Assembly (NCBI RefSeq): GCF_037975245.1
Contig: NC_092563.1
Span: 14,958,094-15,022,093, forward strand
Source of the DNA: Apostichopus japonicus
Taxonomy: Eukaryota > Echinodermata > Holothuroidea > Aspidochirotida > Stichopodidae
Direction: 5' to 3'
Length of the DNA: 64,000 nt
The number at the start of each line of letters is the position of its first letter. Position 1 is the stretch's first letter. Below, one piece after another: positions 13,650 to 27,579 of this stretch. The notes under the pieces are model-generated. The model made no database searches, was not told where the DNA came from, and saw only the letters and a program-made list of their open reading frames with translations. The position numbers and the translations under genes were made by a program.

Positions 13650-13725
13650 TAGAAAGTCGTGAGTACGAGAAACTTGCTCGAGTACTGACTAACATGCTAT
13701 GCGAGTACAAGTCTACACGTGATCG
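13650..13725. repeat. GAGTAC repeat fragment adjoining the hAT-like element
   Basis: It contains three GAGTAC motifs and a 21-base string (GCGAGTAC...CTACACGTG, 13701-13721) identical to 10549-10569. The hAT-like element at 13283-13641 appears to have inserted beside or into it. Confidence 0.6.
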
Positions 13726-16667
13726 TTTTTTTGTTGTTGCATGCAACATCACTTTATATGCCAAACAACTTGATAAAACTTGCCAATGTTAAGTTAAAAA
13801 ATATCCACCAACCTTTTGCAAAAACTTATTTCATTGAACAAAGTTTACAAAATAGCAGTTAATTGCATATATCTACCTAGAATAGATATAAACAAGATAT
13901 ATACCGAACATTTTTTTACCAGTGTAAGTTAATTTAGACTTAAAGGTGCCCTCTCGCCTCCATATTTTTATGTTGGTATATCGAGGGATATTCCTGTTTT
14001 AATCTTAAAAAAGAAAAAAAAATCTTTCTTTTAGGTGAAAACCCCGTCTGAATGTCTTCTAACTATATATAACTCTGAGATATAGTTGATTGAATGTAAT
14101 GCACCTAATTTATGCGTCCAGAGAGTGGATCACAGTATGCTCTGTGATATTATTACCTTAGGTATAGATGTTCTTTAAAAGCTTTATATTAATATTAAAA
14201 TCTTGTTGATTTATCCTACAAGTGTGATAAATTAAGATTATTAAATGCATAGCTGAAAATGTTCTCTGTATTTAAGAATTTCGTGAAAATACAACTTTCT
14301 ATTTTGTAGCTATATTATTTTCCTCTATAAATGAGTTCAGTATGAAATAATACATCGAAAACTAATTCCACTTTCAGCTCAATTACCATGATGACGTCAT
14401 TCACGTTGCTGTTGCCAGATGCAAAGTCACAAAATATCACTAAATTTCAAAAACTGCACCTTCGCTTAACAAAATACTATTAGGATGGGATTTGAACTTA
14501 TTAGCAAGATGAAGAAAATTTTCAGATCTATTATCGAAGCAGTCAGTTTCATAATACCAAATAACCCTGTAAAAGCGTGACCTCCTAAGATTCTCAATCG
14601 AGATAGGCCTATGCAAGTTTAGAGTACTATGAATTTATGGTCAATATTTAAATTTTTAAACGAACACAATAAGACACAAATCGCACATAAAATTAAGGCC
14701 AATGCGTGTACAATTACCCCAAAACAAAGAAAACTAAGCCTTTTTAAAATCTTGATCGTTATCTTTTTATGGTCTTCAAGATTTTATCAAATACAATGCA
14801 ATAAAATATAAAAGCCGCCTTTTTTATAACCTCGCCTATTGGTTTTTTTTTCTTAATTTATAAATTTGTGCAATCATTATTCCGTTTTGAAAAAATGAAA
14901 TAAACTGAGCGATCCTTTTAAAGTAATATGATGTCGAGGTGGCCAAAACAAACAAAAAAACGTCTCACTTTGGAAACTTTACTGAACAGATATTATTCCC
15001 TCTTTAGATTGAAAACTATTCGAAAATATGATTTATGACGTCAACAAGTTTATATACATTTTTCCTTTCTTTCGACCACGCAGAAGATGTGAAGTTTAAT
15101 TTTTTAGAATTTTCTAAGCAAAATGTCATCAAGAAGAAGGTAAATCTTGGACACGCGACAGAAAAAAACAGGATCATCACTTAAGAAAGAAACTCGTGTT
15201 AGAACTTAATGTACATCATTTACGATACAGAAATAAATACACATCCGCTATAAAACGACTCGAGGAATAGAAAATAGACCAAAATGAGGTGATTTTTTAT
15301 CCTTGAATGTTCGCAAATGTCATTACCAGGAGTTCTTCTCTGTTTTAATGTTTTAAGAGCATAAATCAAATAGAACTGACGGGAAGTATATAAGGACGAA
15401 TGATGAAGGTTATATGAAAAGAATGGTGCACAGTTTTTGAAATTCGTGAGTGAAATTATGGCGAGTTTTTTTAAATTTTCCACCAGGCCAATAATTACTT
15501 ACGGTTTTCGGGATGATCACTACTTGCCAACATGAGCATCGTTCAAGCTTAAATGTTCATAAAAAAATAGTAAAAAAAATTATACTAAACAAGCTTAATA
15601 TTAATTATAATGAGAATGCAATTTGATGCCCCCCCCCCCAATGAATATTTATTAGGGTGTTATTCTCGAATAACAATTCGCCCTGGCGCATTTAATTCCA
15701 GTAGTGTTAAAACCACATGCATATCCATTACGTGAAAGAAAATTTAAAACAAATCAGCCTTTTTCGACTTTGAACTCATTTTTCTTAAAGTATATTTGAC
15801 CTTCATAGCTTACGATGTGATGCTTTTTGTTGTTGTACGTAATAGCTTAGAACATTGCTCCAAAATTAACCCAGAAAAGCTGCGAACAGAAATGTTCGAA
15901 CGTCAGAATACATTACGCATTCATCTACCATAATGTGTTTGGGTCAGATCATCCAGGGGCGTCGTGAGCTAAATTGAACCCCGGGCATAGTTATGTCAAC
16001 GTGCCACCTTTGAAAAATATTTGTATTTCCGTCAGGACATTATGAAAATAAGAACGTACGGTATTATTCTTTATACATATTTCCTCTACTTGACACGGAT
16101 TCAGGGGCCCTAGTCCCTTAAGCAGCCCCCCCCCCCATCTAGCCCCTTTCGTTAGGCTTGGTCAGGTTATGTCATTAAAAGCTTCCTCTGTCGGTCTTGT
16201 GAAGTACCGACGTTTACTGTATACTAGCCTATGGAGCAATTACAACTTAGGCTATGCGTAATAATAAATGAGCTGCGGTAGGACTGTGTTACATACTCCG
16301 CTATCAAATATACCACATCAGCTTTACATTCTCCGCATTGAGATGTGTGCAGAATGTATATCAAACACAATTATGTACACAAACACAATTACTAATATAT
16401 AGCACAGAAGCATTCAATCTCTGACCATATTGAGGGGGGGGGGGGGGGGGGGCTGTTATGCAAAAATTAATAGAACCTTCTTCAAATTGAAAATCAAATA
16501 GGCCTACACACAATCACCCTTAGTATTGTTGGGTACAGTAATGCTAGCACCATTTTGGGCGAGAAGATATACGTTATAAATTTAAGAAAAGGCTGACATT
16601 ACTTGAAAAAATACATAATTGGATAAACATGGTATGAAGGGAACTTTGCTTAAGTAGGGCACGGTGT

Positions 16668-17437
16668 GTAGTGATAGTGGTAGTAGTAGTAGCGGCAGTG
16701 GTAGTAGTTGTAGTAGCAACAGTAGTAGTAGTAGTAGTAGTAATAATAGTGGTAGTACTACTAGTAGTAATAACAATAGTGGTAGTAGTAACAGTAGTAG
16801 TGCTATTAGTAGTAATATTAGTGGTAGTAGTAACAGTAGTAGTAGTAGTAGTAGTGCTATTAGTAGTAATATTAGTGGTAGTAGTAGAAGTTATATTAGT
16901 AGTAGTAGTACTAGTAGTATTACTAGTAGTAGTAATAGTATCAGTAGTAGTAGTAGTATTAGTAGTAGTAACAGTAGTAGTAGTAGCTCTATTAGTAGTA
17001 CTATTAGTGGTAGTAGTAGCAGTAGTTATAATAGTAGTTGTACTAGTAGTACTACTACTGCTACTGGTAGTAGTAGTAGTACCAGTAGTAGTATTAGTAG
17101 AAGTAGTAGTAGTAGCAGCAGTAGCAGTAGTAGTAGTAGTAGTAGTAATAGTATCAGTAGTAGTAGTAGTAGCAGTAGTAGTAGTATCAGTAGTAGTAGT
17201 AGTAGTAATAGTATCAGTAGTAGTAGTAGTAGTAGCAGTAGTAGTAGTATCAGTAGTATAGTAGTAGTATATATTAGTACAGTAGTAGTAGTATTAGAAG
17301 TAGTATTAGTATTAGTAGTAGCAGTAGTAGTAGTACTAGTAGTAGTATCAATAGTAGTAGTATCAATAGTAGTAGTATCAATAGTAGTAGTAGTATCAAT
17401 AGTATCAGTGGTAGTAGTAGCAGTAGTGTAGTAGTAA
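16668..17437. repeat. AGT trinucleotide tract, about 770 bp
   Basis: Nearly pure AGT with scattered substitutions (AAT, GGT, AGC). Open frames on both strands (poly-Ser, poly-Val, poly-Leu) are artefacts of the period-3 repeat. Confidence 0.95.
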
Positions 17438-17984
17438 TCACAATATGCTTCTATGCTTGCATCATCCAACTTTATCCGTTCAGTGACGTTTACAAGAGGG
17501 AAAACTACATCCTCCGCCAATTATCCATGCATCGCATCAGAAATATAAAATATTTGCCTCTTTGCATTCCTCTGTGCATGATGTTAAATTCCACATTCCA
17601 GTTCTATTACTTGGGACTCTATAATAGAGGGGGCGTGAAATCTCTTTCAGCATGGTGTATGTGTACGTGGGAATGTTCTCCTCTGGGGATATGTTTACAG
17701 GAAATGTCTAAGGAGTAAGACGTGTCCAACCACTCAGTCGTTTTCACTATAGCTATATCTTTATGACACGACAACACGTACTTCGATAATCTCTCGGGGA
17801 AAATATGTTTAATTCTCTAAAAAAAAAAAAAAAAACTTTAGAGTTCAATAATTTTAATTTGCAGTTATATGTTAGCACCTTCATAAGCTCATTGAAAACT
17901 CGGAAACGGCAGCTCGGCTTAATTACATATATTACGGTAAGTACTTGAAATATACAACAGTGATATATATACAACAGTATATAC

Positions 17985-17988
17985 AACA

Positions 17989-18061
<73 letters not shown>
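17985..18061. repeat. TA microsatellite
   Basis: About 37 TA units preceded by three TATACAACAG units. Confidence 0.95.
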
Positions 18062-18064
<3 letters not shown>

Positions 18065-21000
18065 CCTATATCTGAAGAGGAAACAAACAATTATACAATA
18101 AGACCTTATGAAAGAGATTTTTCTTATTCACAGAGGAAATGATATTTCTATACAGACAAGTTGCATTATGATGTAATTAGAAATACAGAGAACTTTGACA
18201 GTTAAGTAAACAATCCCAAAACAAGATCACATTTCAACGACAAGATAACAAGAAGATTATAATATGAATATACCAGTAACATCTGCCAAGATGATATCAT
18301 AGATCTGCACCTAATATCACACTTCCCGAACAAAGATTTATTTTTTTATCTGGTCAAAATTGTTTACATTAGAAGAACCACATTTAGAGTTAGGAACATA
18401 ATGTTGAGATGGAGTTTTCCGACTATTAAAGAGTAGAATAATTTTCTCTTCTATGTGAGTGTCACGTTGACTGCCGTTCCATAATATCTCTTTAACGCTT
18501 TCTTCTCCTTTTCTTCCTTCGCTTTATTCATCTTCCTAAGATGGGCCTCTTTTTTTACAATCCAGCGTCGATCGCTTTAATCAAGATTTTCCTGTAAACA
18601 CTCTCATCTTTGTACTTATGTTGATTTTCGAAGAGAAACTATACCGGCTAAAATTTCATTCTACACTTTTGTAAAGGGTTAGAGTTACCCCCGCGGGGTG
18701 TTTACACTAATCTGATGCATGGACGTAACTATTTATAACCTATATAGACCTATACCGTATATACCATATATACATCCATTAGTGTGACAATCCACAGTCA
18801 ATCCATTCCGATTTTAATAAACAAATGGGTACTTTGAGATTCGAAGCAGAAAAAAGGGGTTCTTGAAAACTGCATGAAATTTTATGAATTTGAACTTTAA
18901 GGTGTAGTCTTGTGAATAAATTAATCCTTAGGGTCTTAAAGGAAATTAAAGTGGATAAATGCTAACATCAAATTTGTTTTCGAATTAATTTTGCACATCC
19001 CCCCCCCCCCCAATATTGATTATGAAAAATTTACGATAGAACGCGTTTTCTAACAGCAACTATATATATACCAGCGTTAGCTATTCAAATAAATGTGTAA
19101 CAGTTGTGCGAAATTTTGAACAGATATTAATGAAAAATTTGTAACGTAAACAGTGAGTTCAAATGGACACCAAACTGACTGGTCTATGTCTGAGTATGAG
19201 CTGTTATGTCTCCATGCATGATGACGTAACAGTAAGTAATGGTATGAGACGTCAACGATCATGATTTTCTGGAATATCTCATAATTTTCTGGAATATATC
19301 TTTCAATTTTCAATTTTACTTTCAATTTTAGGATCCTAGTAATTAATTTATCAAGGTTCATGAGATCAACGCACTTCACCCTTCACAGTGTATATGCCTG
19401 GGCACGGGAAGTCATGCCTCCATTGTTGACGACCTCAGCGTCGGCGGTCAAAGGTCATTAACCTATTTCAAATTGTGACGAGGTCTATGAAAAACCTACT
19501 ATACTATATTTATGTTCATTTCCGGTTCGTCGTTCGAAATGTGACCAACTTCAATTTATTTTGTTGTAACATATGTTTACACTTTATGTAGAGCAAAACA
19601 ACAAATATATTCCAAGTAACATATCTTATCCTAAACTAAAGAAAGATATGCTTTAGAATGTGTTTATGTCAAGCAAAAATCTAACATATAGCTTCAGGTT
19701 GGTGAGTGGCCTGTGATTTTCCATCGCTACCTGGCATATGATATTTTTCAAATCGTTCCAAACAAGTTTGTTCTATATAATATGTTACTGTTTGTCTTTG
19801 ATTAGCCTTTAGCATAATGTAAAGATCATGCTTTCACGAAAACACATTTTTCCCCCTCATTCTCTATAGCGATACGAAATTGGATTTTCTTTTCGCATCA
19901 TAAACAGATAAAACGAAACCCGGAAGCTGAGGTAGATGATTTGGTGTAATGACGTCATTCTTATTCGGTTGCCAGATAAAATCATTCGTATACTAAGCTG
20001 ACATTGAGAGAACAAAAACATGACGTATGTACCATCGGAATGTGTCCTTCGGACATGTAATGGAAAATAATATATTTGCCGAAATAATGGTCACCGAACA
20101 GAAACCGAGGTTTTGAAATCTCTTGTAAAATGTTTTTTTTTTCTTTTGCTTACTGGGTCGTCTATGGGATTGTTGACGTTTAACAAGCGTACATAATGTA
20201 TACATGCATTTGTAGATTTATACCGTACTACCGGCGACTGTTACAATTACTATATATCAGGTCTTTTCTATGTGTGTAACCAACATGACCTCTGGCACGA
20301 TCGATATCTGTTGTCTCTCGGTAGATGTATTATGACCTTCTTTCAATAACAATTCGAACAGCTTGTTAAATTAGTTGAATAATGAAAAATCAATAATTTG
20401 AACGAACCACAATAAAAAAAATGTATATAGGGAAAAGTTTTTTTTAGACCGTCGTTGTAAAGCAATATATAAAGCTGGTGTCTTTGAAACATTCCGTTGA
20501 AAAATTCTGCTATCAGGGGCGTAAGGTGATATATACTGCTATCAGGGGCGCATTAGGCTCGTATTCTTCTGATGGCCCAGCATAAATCAGGGGGACCCAA
20601 CCCTCTTCTCCTATTATTACATTCAAAATATAGCACCACATTGCATCTATAAGCACATTCCATTTTACCATCTCAAAGACCCCACCCCTGTTTGACTTAC
20701 CAAATTAGCCCCTCCCCATGCACCTTGACTGTGATCTGTAACATTATATAACACACATGTGCTATGGAAAAAAATAGACACTTTCTTCAAAAATGATGCT
20801 GAAGCAGACTGTGGTATATATCAGTATTTGGAGACTAGAAATAAAAATAAATAAATATAAAACGATAAAAACTTTCAACCTATCCTCTAAATATTGTAAC
20901 TTGACTATTCATCAATATATGTTTTTCTTGCATCAAATGTTTCGGTATGCTGTTGTGGTATGTATCACTGAATCTGAATTTCATGTTACTACAGATTTTT

Positions 21001-24000
21001 ACCAATGTCTCTTTCATGCGATTTTGCGCTTTGTAAGTATAGGCCTACCCCAAACGCACGCTATTAAGATACAGTTTTCACTCCACCGGCATCGAGACCC
21101 AGGTCAAGCCATGGGGCAATTATATTTAACGGGTCCCCCTTTCAAGTTCGTCATTTTCCTAAAGTACAGTACAGTATCTTGCATATATTCCTGCCCGCCC
21201 CCCAATTGTTTGTGGGACCCGTGGCTGTATCCCCCTCGGATACTCCTCCCCGCCAGGCCTGAGTACCATCCCAGCATTGGGACATCTTTCTTATAAGGAC
21301 AGCGAGAATTTCTCAGCGTATATAGGAAGGTCGGGGAAAAAAAGAAGGAATTCGTAGAAAAAATTAGGCCTGTGGTGTCTACCGGGAAATGAGCCGCTTT
21401 CTTTCGCGAAATGTTTAACGTATCTCGTATCCAATTAATTAGAGATATACAGTGTGCAAACTGCCACACAAATTTGTAATGACAAATAATGTCATGTGAG
21501 TGTGGTATTTTGCAACTTTAATTGTGATTCAATTGATATTTCGTTCTTCGGAAAAGATCCAAGTTATAATGTTGACGGGCGGAAATACGTCGCCAGCTGC
21601 TAAATTAGTTTTCTACACTGTAGCGACCCAATGACAACAACGGATACACACCACTGCATATATAGGTCTGCCTACGTCATGTATGAATAGAGGGCGCTAA
21701 TGCAATCTCTCCAATTCATGTTAAGGCTTAGTTATACGCGGATGACTTGTGCATTGGTTGGGTTGAAAAGGTCCGCGTCTGGTATCATTTTGGGAAAGCA
21801 TTAAATGGGAAAGAAATATAAGATGTGTTCCTTGTGGCTTTCCCGCTTCCATCCCCCCTCGATGACCAACTCGATGGTGATTTTACTGTTATAGTTTATA
21901 TATAAATTCATATCTGTCATAGTACGCATGTGTTTAATATACAGTTATCTGCACTGTTTCTTTCTTCTTGAAGTCCGTAAGTCGTCCTTTAAGATGGATC
22001 AAATCGGATAAAGTGGATCAAATCGGTAATTATAGTCAGTTTTTATCGTTACATTCCCCCTTCCAAAAATCTTGTCAATATTCAAGTTACAAATTTCTCC
22101 ACAAATTTTTTTTTTAGTCTTGAAATTGATGAGTACATAGTTACAGAAAATTCATATTGTTATATTACGCCAATGACCAGTGGCGTAACCAGATTTGTTC
22201 ATCGGGATGTGGGGGGGGGGTCTGAGTGGGGCAAAGAGTTGGAGTGGGTTAGGCGTTGCTGTTATGGATTGTTTCTGTACTCAAATTGAACAGTTTATTC
22301 CTGAGTTCCATCAGGCTTAATTGTTGAAGGATAGTCCAACTAAATATATGATATGGATATATTGTGGAGAAAGCCAGGATTTCATCTTAGGGAGGAGGGC
22401 GGATTTAATTTATTGTCCCGTCAACGAGAACGCTTTGCGCTTTCTGTGCGGGGTCCAGGGCCCTATGGCGGGCCCATGGAAGCTATATGATCTGGTGGAC
22501 TTCGAGGCTTCAGGCGTTCACATTTTATACAATCGGCCGAGATTTCGGCCACTTAAAAGTATACTAAAAATTTCAAAATACTGCATATGTGTAACCTGAT
22601 ATTGATTCGTTGAGCAGAAATTATTCAAGTACTAGGTAATTACTCACTCAAAATAAGAGCTAATTCCGGGGTGACCTAATCGAATCCGTGGCACTGTGGC
22701 AGTAGCCAGTAGTATAACACAAACAATACGAGGTTCAGAAGGTTGTCACTGTGTGATGCCAGTTTGAAGTTTACAGCCTACAGCCGGGTTGCCAGTTTTT
22801 GTGTTACACAAACGGTCACATTTATAGAGAATTTACCCTATATTGTCTATAATTTACTATAATTCGATTGAAATAATTTTGTATAAGTAACTCAGTTTGA
22901 TCGAGTTAGGCTTCATTCAACCACTACAAAACTGTCTGTCCATCGGATTTATTTCAACAATCAGCTTAAATCTAAGTAATCTGATGGGGGCCTCTTAGCG
23001 ATGACAGATAGCAAAATGATAGGATTATATTGAACTTGAGAAGCAATTGGCTGGTATTAATTTGAGAATTCTCGTCATTTACGGATTAACGTCAACCGCG
23101 AACTGGTTCAACTGAGCCTTTAAATGCATTTTGCAATTTTCGTCCAATATTGTTTTTCCCACCAATGTCCTTTGGGGAATTGGGGGAGGTGCAAGACATT
23201 TGACGGGGGGCCTCCCCCCTGCCCCCCCCCCCGCTGGTTACTACACTCTTTTTTTGTAATAAAAAGTACATTTTTTTCCATAATTGTATCCCTTTTGTTG
23301 ACGTATACTGCAATTTGTGGTATAAGGAATGCACAGAGGATCCATTGTGAATGAAAACTTTGGAAAAAGTATTGGATTTGGTCATTTAAATCAACTTCAT
23401 TATGTCCTATATGCTACCCCTGGATATTTGTTGCCCCTCCAAATTGAACCCTCTTTCACCCCCTCCCCTTTCTGATTGACGTTGTCCGGGGCATAACCGA
23501 GGTGTATTCTAGGGAACAGTGTAACAAACGAACCGTGGGCCTTCCGTGATTCTGACACGGCTTATCATGTCAGAAACATATCTAACTCAAAGGGTTTCTG
23601 TTCTGTAAGATAAAAATAAGAAAACTTACTCTCGCTAAATGACAACGATGAACGGAGGAAATGTCGCAAATGTCAGAAAGTGACAATATGCTTCAGGGCA
23701 AACAGTTTAATTTTGAAAATGACAATATGCTGTAAGGCAAACAGTTTAAATTTTTCATAATGAGAAGACATACGTTTGTAAAAGCAAAATCGATAATTTA
23801 CGAAAGTATCATGAAATTGTGACAGTAGAAATTGTCTTTGGTATTTTTTTTTTTATCTTCGTGTATAGATATCATTCGAAGTGGTCGATATTTAAAACGC
23901 GTACTGTGCGTGTATCCGTTATACCCTTAAAACAAACGACAACATTTTATTCTTTTTATTACGTGAATTTCATCTTTACATGTGTCAAGCTTTCTACAGA

Positions 24001-24687
24001 TTGATGTCAGCATGACATCTTGACGTATGTTTATGCCCCGATAGGGAATATTTGTGCTCAATGTTTGAAGAGTGAAATACAATACCATAAAGAGAGAAAA
24101 ATGTACCCTTATACTTGTCACCCCTCAAGCAGAACAACGATATTCCCTTTCTCTAACGAAAAGATAAACTAAAAAAATATGTTATTTCCACTTGAATGTT
24201 ATACCTCATCTTTACGGCAGTATACTTCGTGAATTTTTGAAATCAAATCCGTTATGTGCGAAACAATATTCGTGACAAAATGTGAACACACTGAATTAAA
24301 CGCATAAATTTGGCATGTTTCCATAAGCTCCACAAGTTTAAGAAACTGACAATTGGTATATAGATTGTAGTATAGGCGTTATAATATAATGTAAAATTAT
24401 ATTATTTACCGTATAGATAACTACATATGTATAGGTGCAGATTGGTATCAATGGAATATTTTACCTAATAAAGCATATTTTAACCGAACCAAATATTTAT
24501 GTAAAGAAATAACCAATAATATAAAACGAATTCATATGACCTATATACATATTCGTATTGTATACACATGATAACGCGAGCGTATCTCAGTTCTGAATAA
24601 ATAGCGTGTAACACTTTACTATATAACAATTCGGCAACCATATAGCCTATAGTAACAGCTTGTATAATGAGCGTAAGTTTTTCGATA

Positions 24688-24750
24688 ATATATATATATA
24701 TATTATCGATATATATATATATATATGTATATGTATATCATGTATATGTA

Positions 24751-24812
<62 letters not shown>
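24688..24812. repeat. Compound TA/GTATA microsatellite
   Basis: Two TA arms flank ATTATCGATA, then GTATATGTATATCATGTA and a long TA run to 24811. Confidence 0.93.
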
Positions 24813-24814
<2 letters not shown>

Positions 24815-25019
24815 CCAAAAACTTTGATCTTAGTGTACCCATTCCACGAAACGAATTCCTATTTCAATACAACGGCTCACGAATCTTGTATAACGTTAAC
24901 ACGAACCCAGTGGAATGTAGCGTATGTATCATAAATAAGGTCAACATTGTGATCCAAGCATTAAAAGTAAACTGAGGGCTTAGAGTTAACTAGACTTAAC
25001 CAGCGACGTAGCCAGGAAT

Positions 25020-25240
25020 TTGAAGGGGGGGGGGAGCACTTTTTGCGATTGATATGGATTTTTAAAGTTGTAGGCACGACTATCTGAGCGGAGCGCCACC
25101 ATCGGTTGGCGCGGAGCGTACAAGAAGTTTTTTGGTTTTACAAACCCCCAGATGGCCGGAAACGGCCCTTCCCGAGTGTTCATTCTGGTTCCCTGGCCTC
25201 TTGCTAACTTGAGACACCTCATTCAATATCACTTTTAAAC
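25020..25240 (+). mobile_element. Partial copy of the same repeat core
   Basis: 25074-25232 closely matches the core of the two full elements (same orientation as 47734-48045), but the CAAGGGCGG ends are missing. Upstream is a GACGTAGCCAGG-type end and a run of G. It is either a truncated copy or a related element with different ends. No target duplication was found. Confidence 0.65.
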
Positions 25241-25793
25241 CCCCAAAACAAACGAGTTAAAATAGTACGTAATTCAATACTACATAATGTATTTAAAATT
25301 AGCAAGGTAGGCCTACATGTACAGAGTAGTCTTACTTTTCAACTTCTGATACTTGTAGATACAAAGATAGGCCAGAAATGTCTTTGATACAACTATAGCC
25401 AGTAATTGTCTTTGATATAACTGTGGCTAGTAAATGTTTAACTAATAAGAGAAGGCGAGAGCTATCCGACGATTGCCATCTGATTTTCGGCGGGTAGAGT
25501 GTTGAATGAAACGGCACGCGATCGAAATGACAGCCTAGATGACAGAAGAATATGTTACCTAATTTAGCCATATTCTTGCTACGTTAATTTCAATAGTTTT
25601 TCCTGTCTAGACTCTTAAACTCGTCCAGCAAGCTTATGGATTTAAATTATGGGTGTTTTTAAAAAAAGGTAACTTGGCCAAAAAAGTGTAGGCTCAGGCT
25701 TTCATTGCTACATACTGGCTATCAGCAGATTTTGTTTCCTGTTTGAATTCTTTTACATGTTCTTTTACGTAAATTACGTAATAGGCCTACATC

Positions 25794-26256
25794 CAAGGGC
25801 GGCGGAACCGGGGGGGGGGCACACGTGCCCCCCCCCCACTTTTCCTCAGGGTTAAAAATGTGCCCTTTTTCTACATAAAAAGTGAGGTGTCTCAAGTTAG
25901 CAAGAGGCCAGGGAACCGGAATGAACACTCGGGAAGGGCCGTTTCTGGCCATCTGAGGGGTTTGTAAAACCAAAAATTTTCTTGTACGCTCCGCGCCAAC
26001 CGATGGTGGCGCTCCCCTCAGATAGTCGTGCATACAAGTTTGGATATTGCAGAGCTAGTATGCATATTTTCTATGAAAGGGGTGGGGGGGGGGGCGTTGA
26101 TGGAGTGATGTGTATACGCAAAAAAGATAATACAATAAGAGTTATAAAAGGGTACTAAATATAAGGCTACATCAGTCCAATCGAATTTCTGCAAAGTGCC
26201 CTTTGATGTCGGTGCCCCCCCCCCCCCCCAGATTAAAAGTGCTTCCGCCGCCCTTG
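25794..26256. mobile_element. hAT-like miniature element, 463 bp, with 8-bp target duplication
   Basis: The terminal inverted repeats are CAAGGGCGGCGGAA at the left and its complement at the right. The element is flanked by exact direct repeats CCTACATC (25786-25793 and 26257-26264). An 8-bp duplication and CA-G-G type ends are hallmarks of hAT transposons. It has no coding capacity. Poly-C and poly-G tracts sit just inside both ends. Its core is shared, in the opposite orientation, with the copy at 47734-48045. Confidence 0.85.
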
Positions 26257-26509
26257 CCTACATCAGAGAGACAAACATAGTGATCTTTTACAATTTTTCC
26301 AGTAGGATGATTCTTTTTTATTGTCCAATGTCTGGACTTTAATACATTTGACGAAGTTAACTGATGGACAATATAAACTTTCATATTTTGTAGTATAGCC
26401 AGATATGCAGTGGTCTAAAAACAAATATCGTTATCGCAGTGTATTAGCAGTGTAGTAACAAGTTAATCAACAACAAAAACTGATCTGTTCATTAAGCACC
26501 ATGTTTCAG

Positions 26510-26721
26510 TGACGTCAATGAACTCATTCATGTTTTGACATTTCATGACCTTTTGACCTTATCATTCTTGTGATTCAGTGTATGTCCTCCAACTTCCCAG
26601 TGATGGTCATTATTGATGCTGACGTCACGAGCAACCTGATTGGCTGAAAACTCTGTAACTGAAAACCTGTTTGGGAAAAGAAATTCGCGTTCGGGGGCTG
26701 TGATTTTTAAGTATGACGTCA
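26510..26721. promoter_or_regulatory. Cluster of three full CRE palindromes about 0.9-1.1 kb upstream of the PARP2-like ATG
   Basis: TGACGTCA occurs at 26510-26517, 26620-26627 and 26714-26721. This octamer is the consensus binding site of CREB/ATF bZIP factors. Between them lies TGACCT-TT-TGACCT (26546-26559), a direct repeat of the nuclear-receptor half site spaced by two bases. The sequence identity is certain. A regulatory role for the PARP2-like gene is inference. Confidence 0.45.
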
Positions 26722-27579
26722 TATCGGATTAGGATCTGAACACCTTTTACTTTCTCTTTCTTTTCATATACATATATTCAAAGAAGAATGTCAACCGTGT
26801 TGACACTGAAACCAATACCATAATTACGGCTTGTTAATTAGTTCAAGATTCCTCATTTGCAAATCCCACCTCCATTACAGAAAATAATAATAAATAAGCA
26901 AAGAAGATCGACAAAGAAAAAAAAAACATAATAAGCCACATTTGATTAGTGTCTCATACTTCACAATTCAACTTTTCTTATCGCCTCTTCGCTTTTATTT
27001 AGAATTGAATAACTTGACGGATGTAGTCATTTCTCATTATAAAATAAAACTGTTTAGCAAACTGCTTATCCACTAGAGAGCCTGTGTAATTTCTTCGCAG
27101 TTCGGCGCTAGTTGTGACATGTATAGCGAAATTATCTGTGCCGATGTAAGTAATGTGAAACAAAATAATAACTATTTAACTAAAATTTGCTAACTTTAAA
27201 ATACCAATTATGCTTTTTTAACAAAAATAAATATTAAAATCTGTAACTGAGACAAATTTTCAAGTTTTGTGGCTTATTAAAGTTTAAATCTTTTTTATTA
27301 AATAAGTTGTGAAGCTTGGCAATGGTACAATCTTGAGACGGCTGGCGCGAAATACTTTCCTGTACAGGCTCGTTCCAGTCTAGTCTGCAGCCGTGCAGCG
27401 GTTCTGTAGAGTAACTTACAAGACCAACTGCATGCACTATCCTGGTATAACCTAGCCAAGATAAGTAAATTAGCTGCGACCAGCTCTCAACTCACATTGT
27501 TCCAGGTACATTCCTGGAAGGTTTTGGAAACCGAATTGTGTTTTTATACACAACTTTAGACGTTATAACTAACTGAACC

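Larger units (their letters stand above)
7635..26400. other. Long non-genic stretch with repeats
   Basis: Apart from possible 5' sequence of the minus-strand gene (from 7635 to perhaps 8500), no coding exon is supported. Contents are the GAGTAC, TATAC, AGT and TA repeats, hAT-like elements, CT-rich and poly-G tracts, and single element ends such as CAGTGGCGTAACCAG (22190) and CAGGGGCGTAAGG (20515). Confidence 0.55.

Noticed and set aside
16664-17520. Long open frames giving poly-Ser, poly-Val, poly-Leu and poly-Thr proteins (up to 255 residues, both strands)
   Set aside because: They are produced by the AGT trinucleotide repeat, which leaves several frames open at once. There is no non-repeat domain.
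20793-21469. Overlapping frames of 167 (plus) and 121 (minus) residues
   Set aside because: No recognisable motifs. The later part is C-rich, repeat-like sequence, and both strands are open in the same place.
22321-22599. 92-residue frame with mixed composition
   Set aside because: Lies in repeat-rich intergenic DNA near a transposon end, with no motif or splice support.
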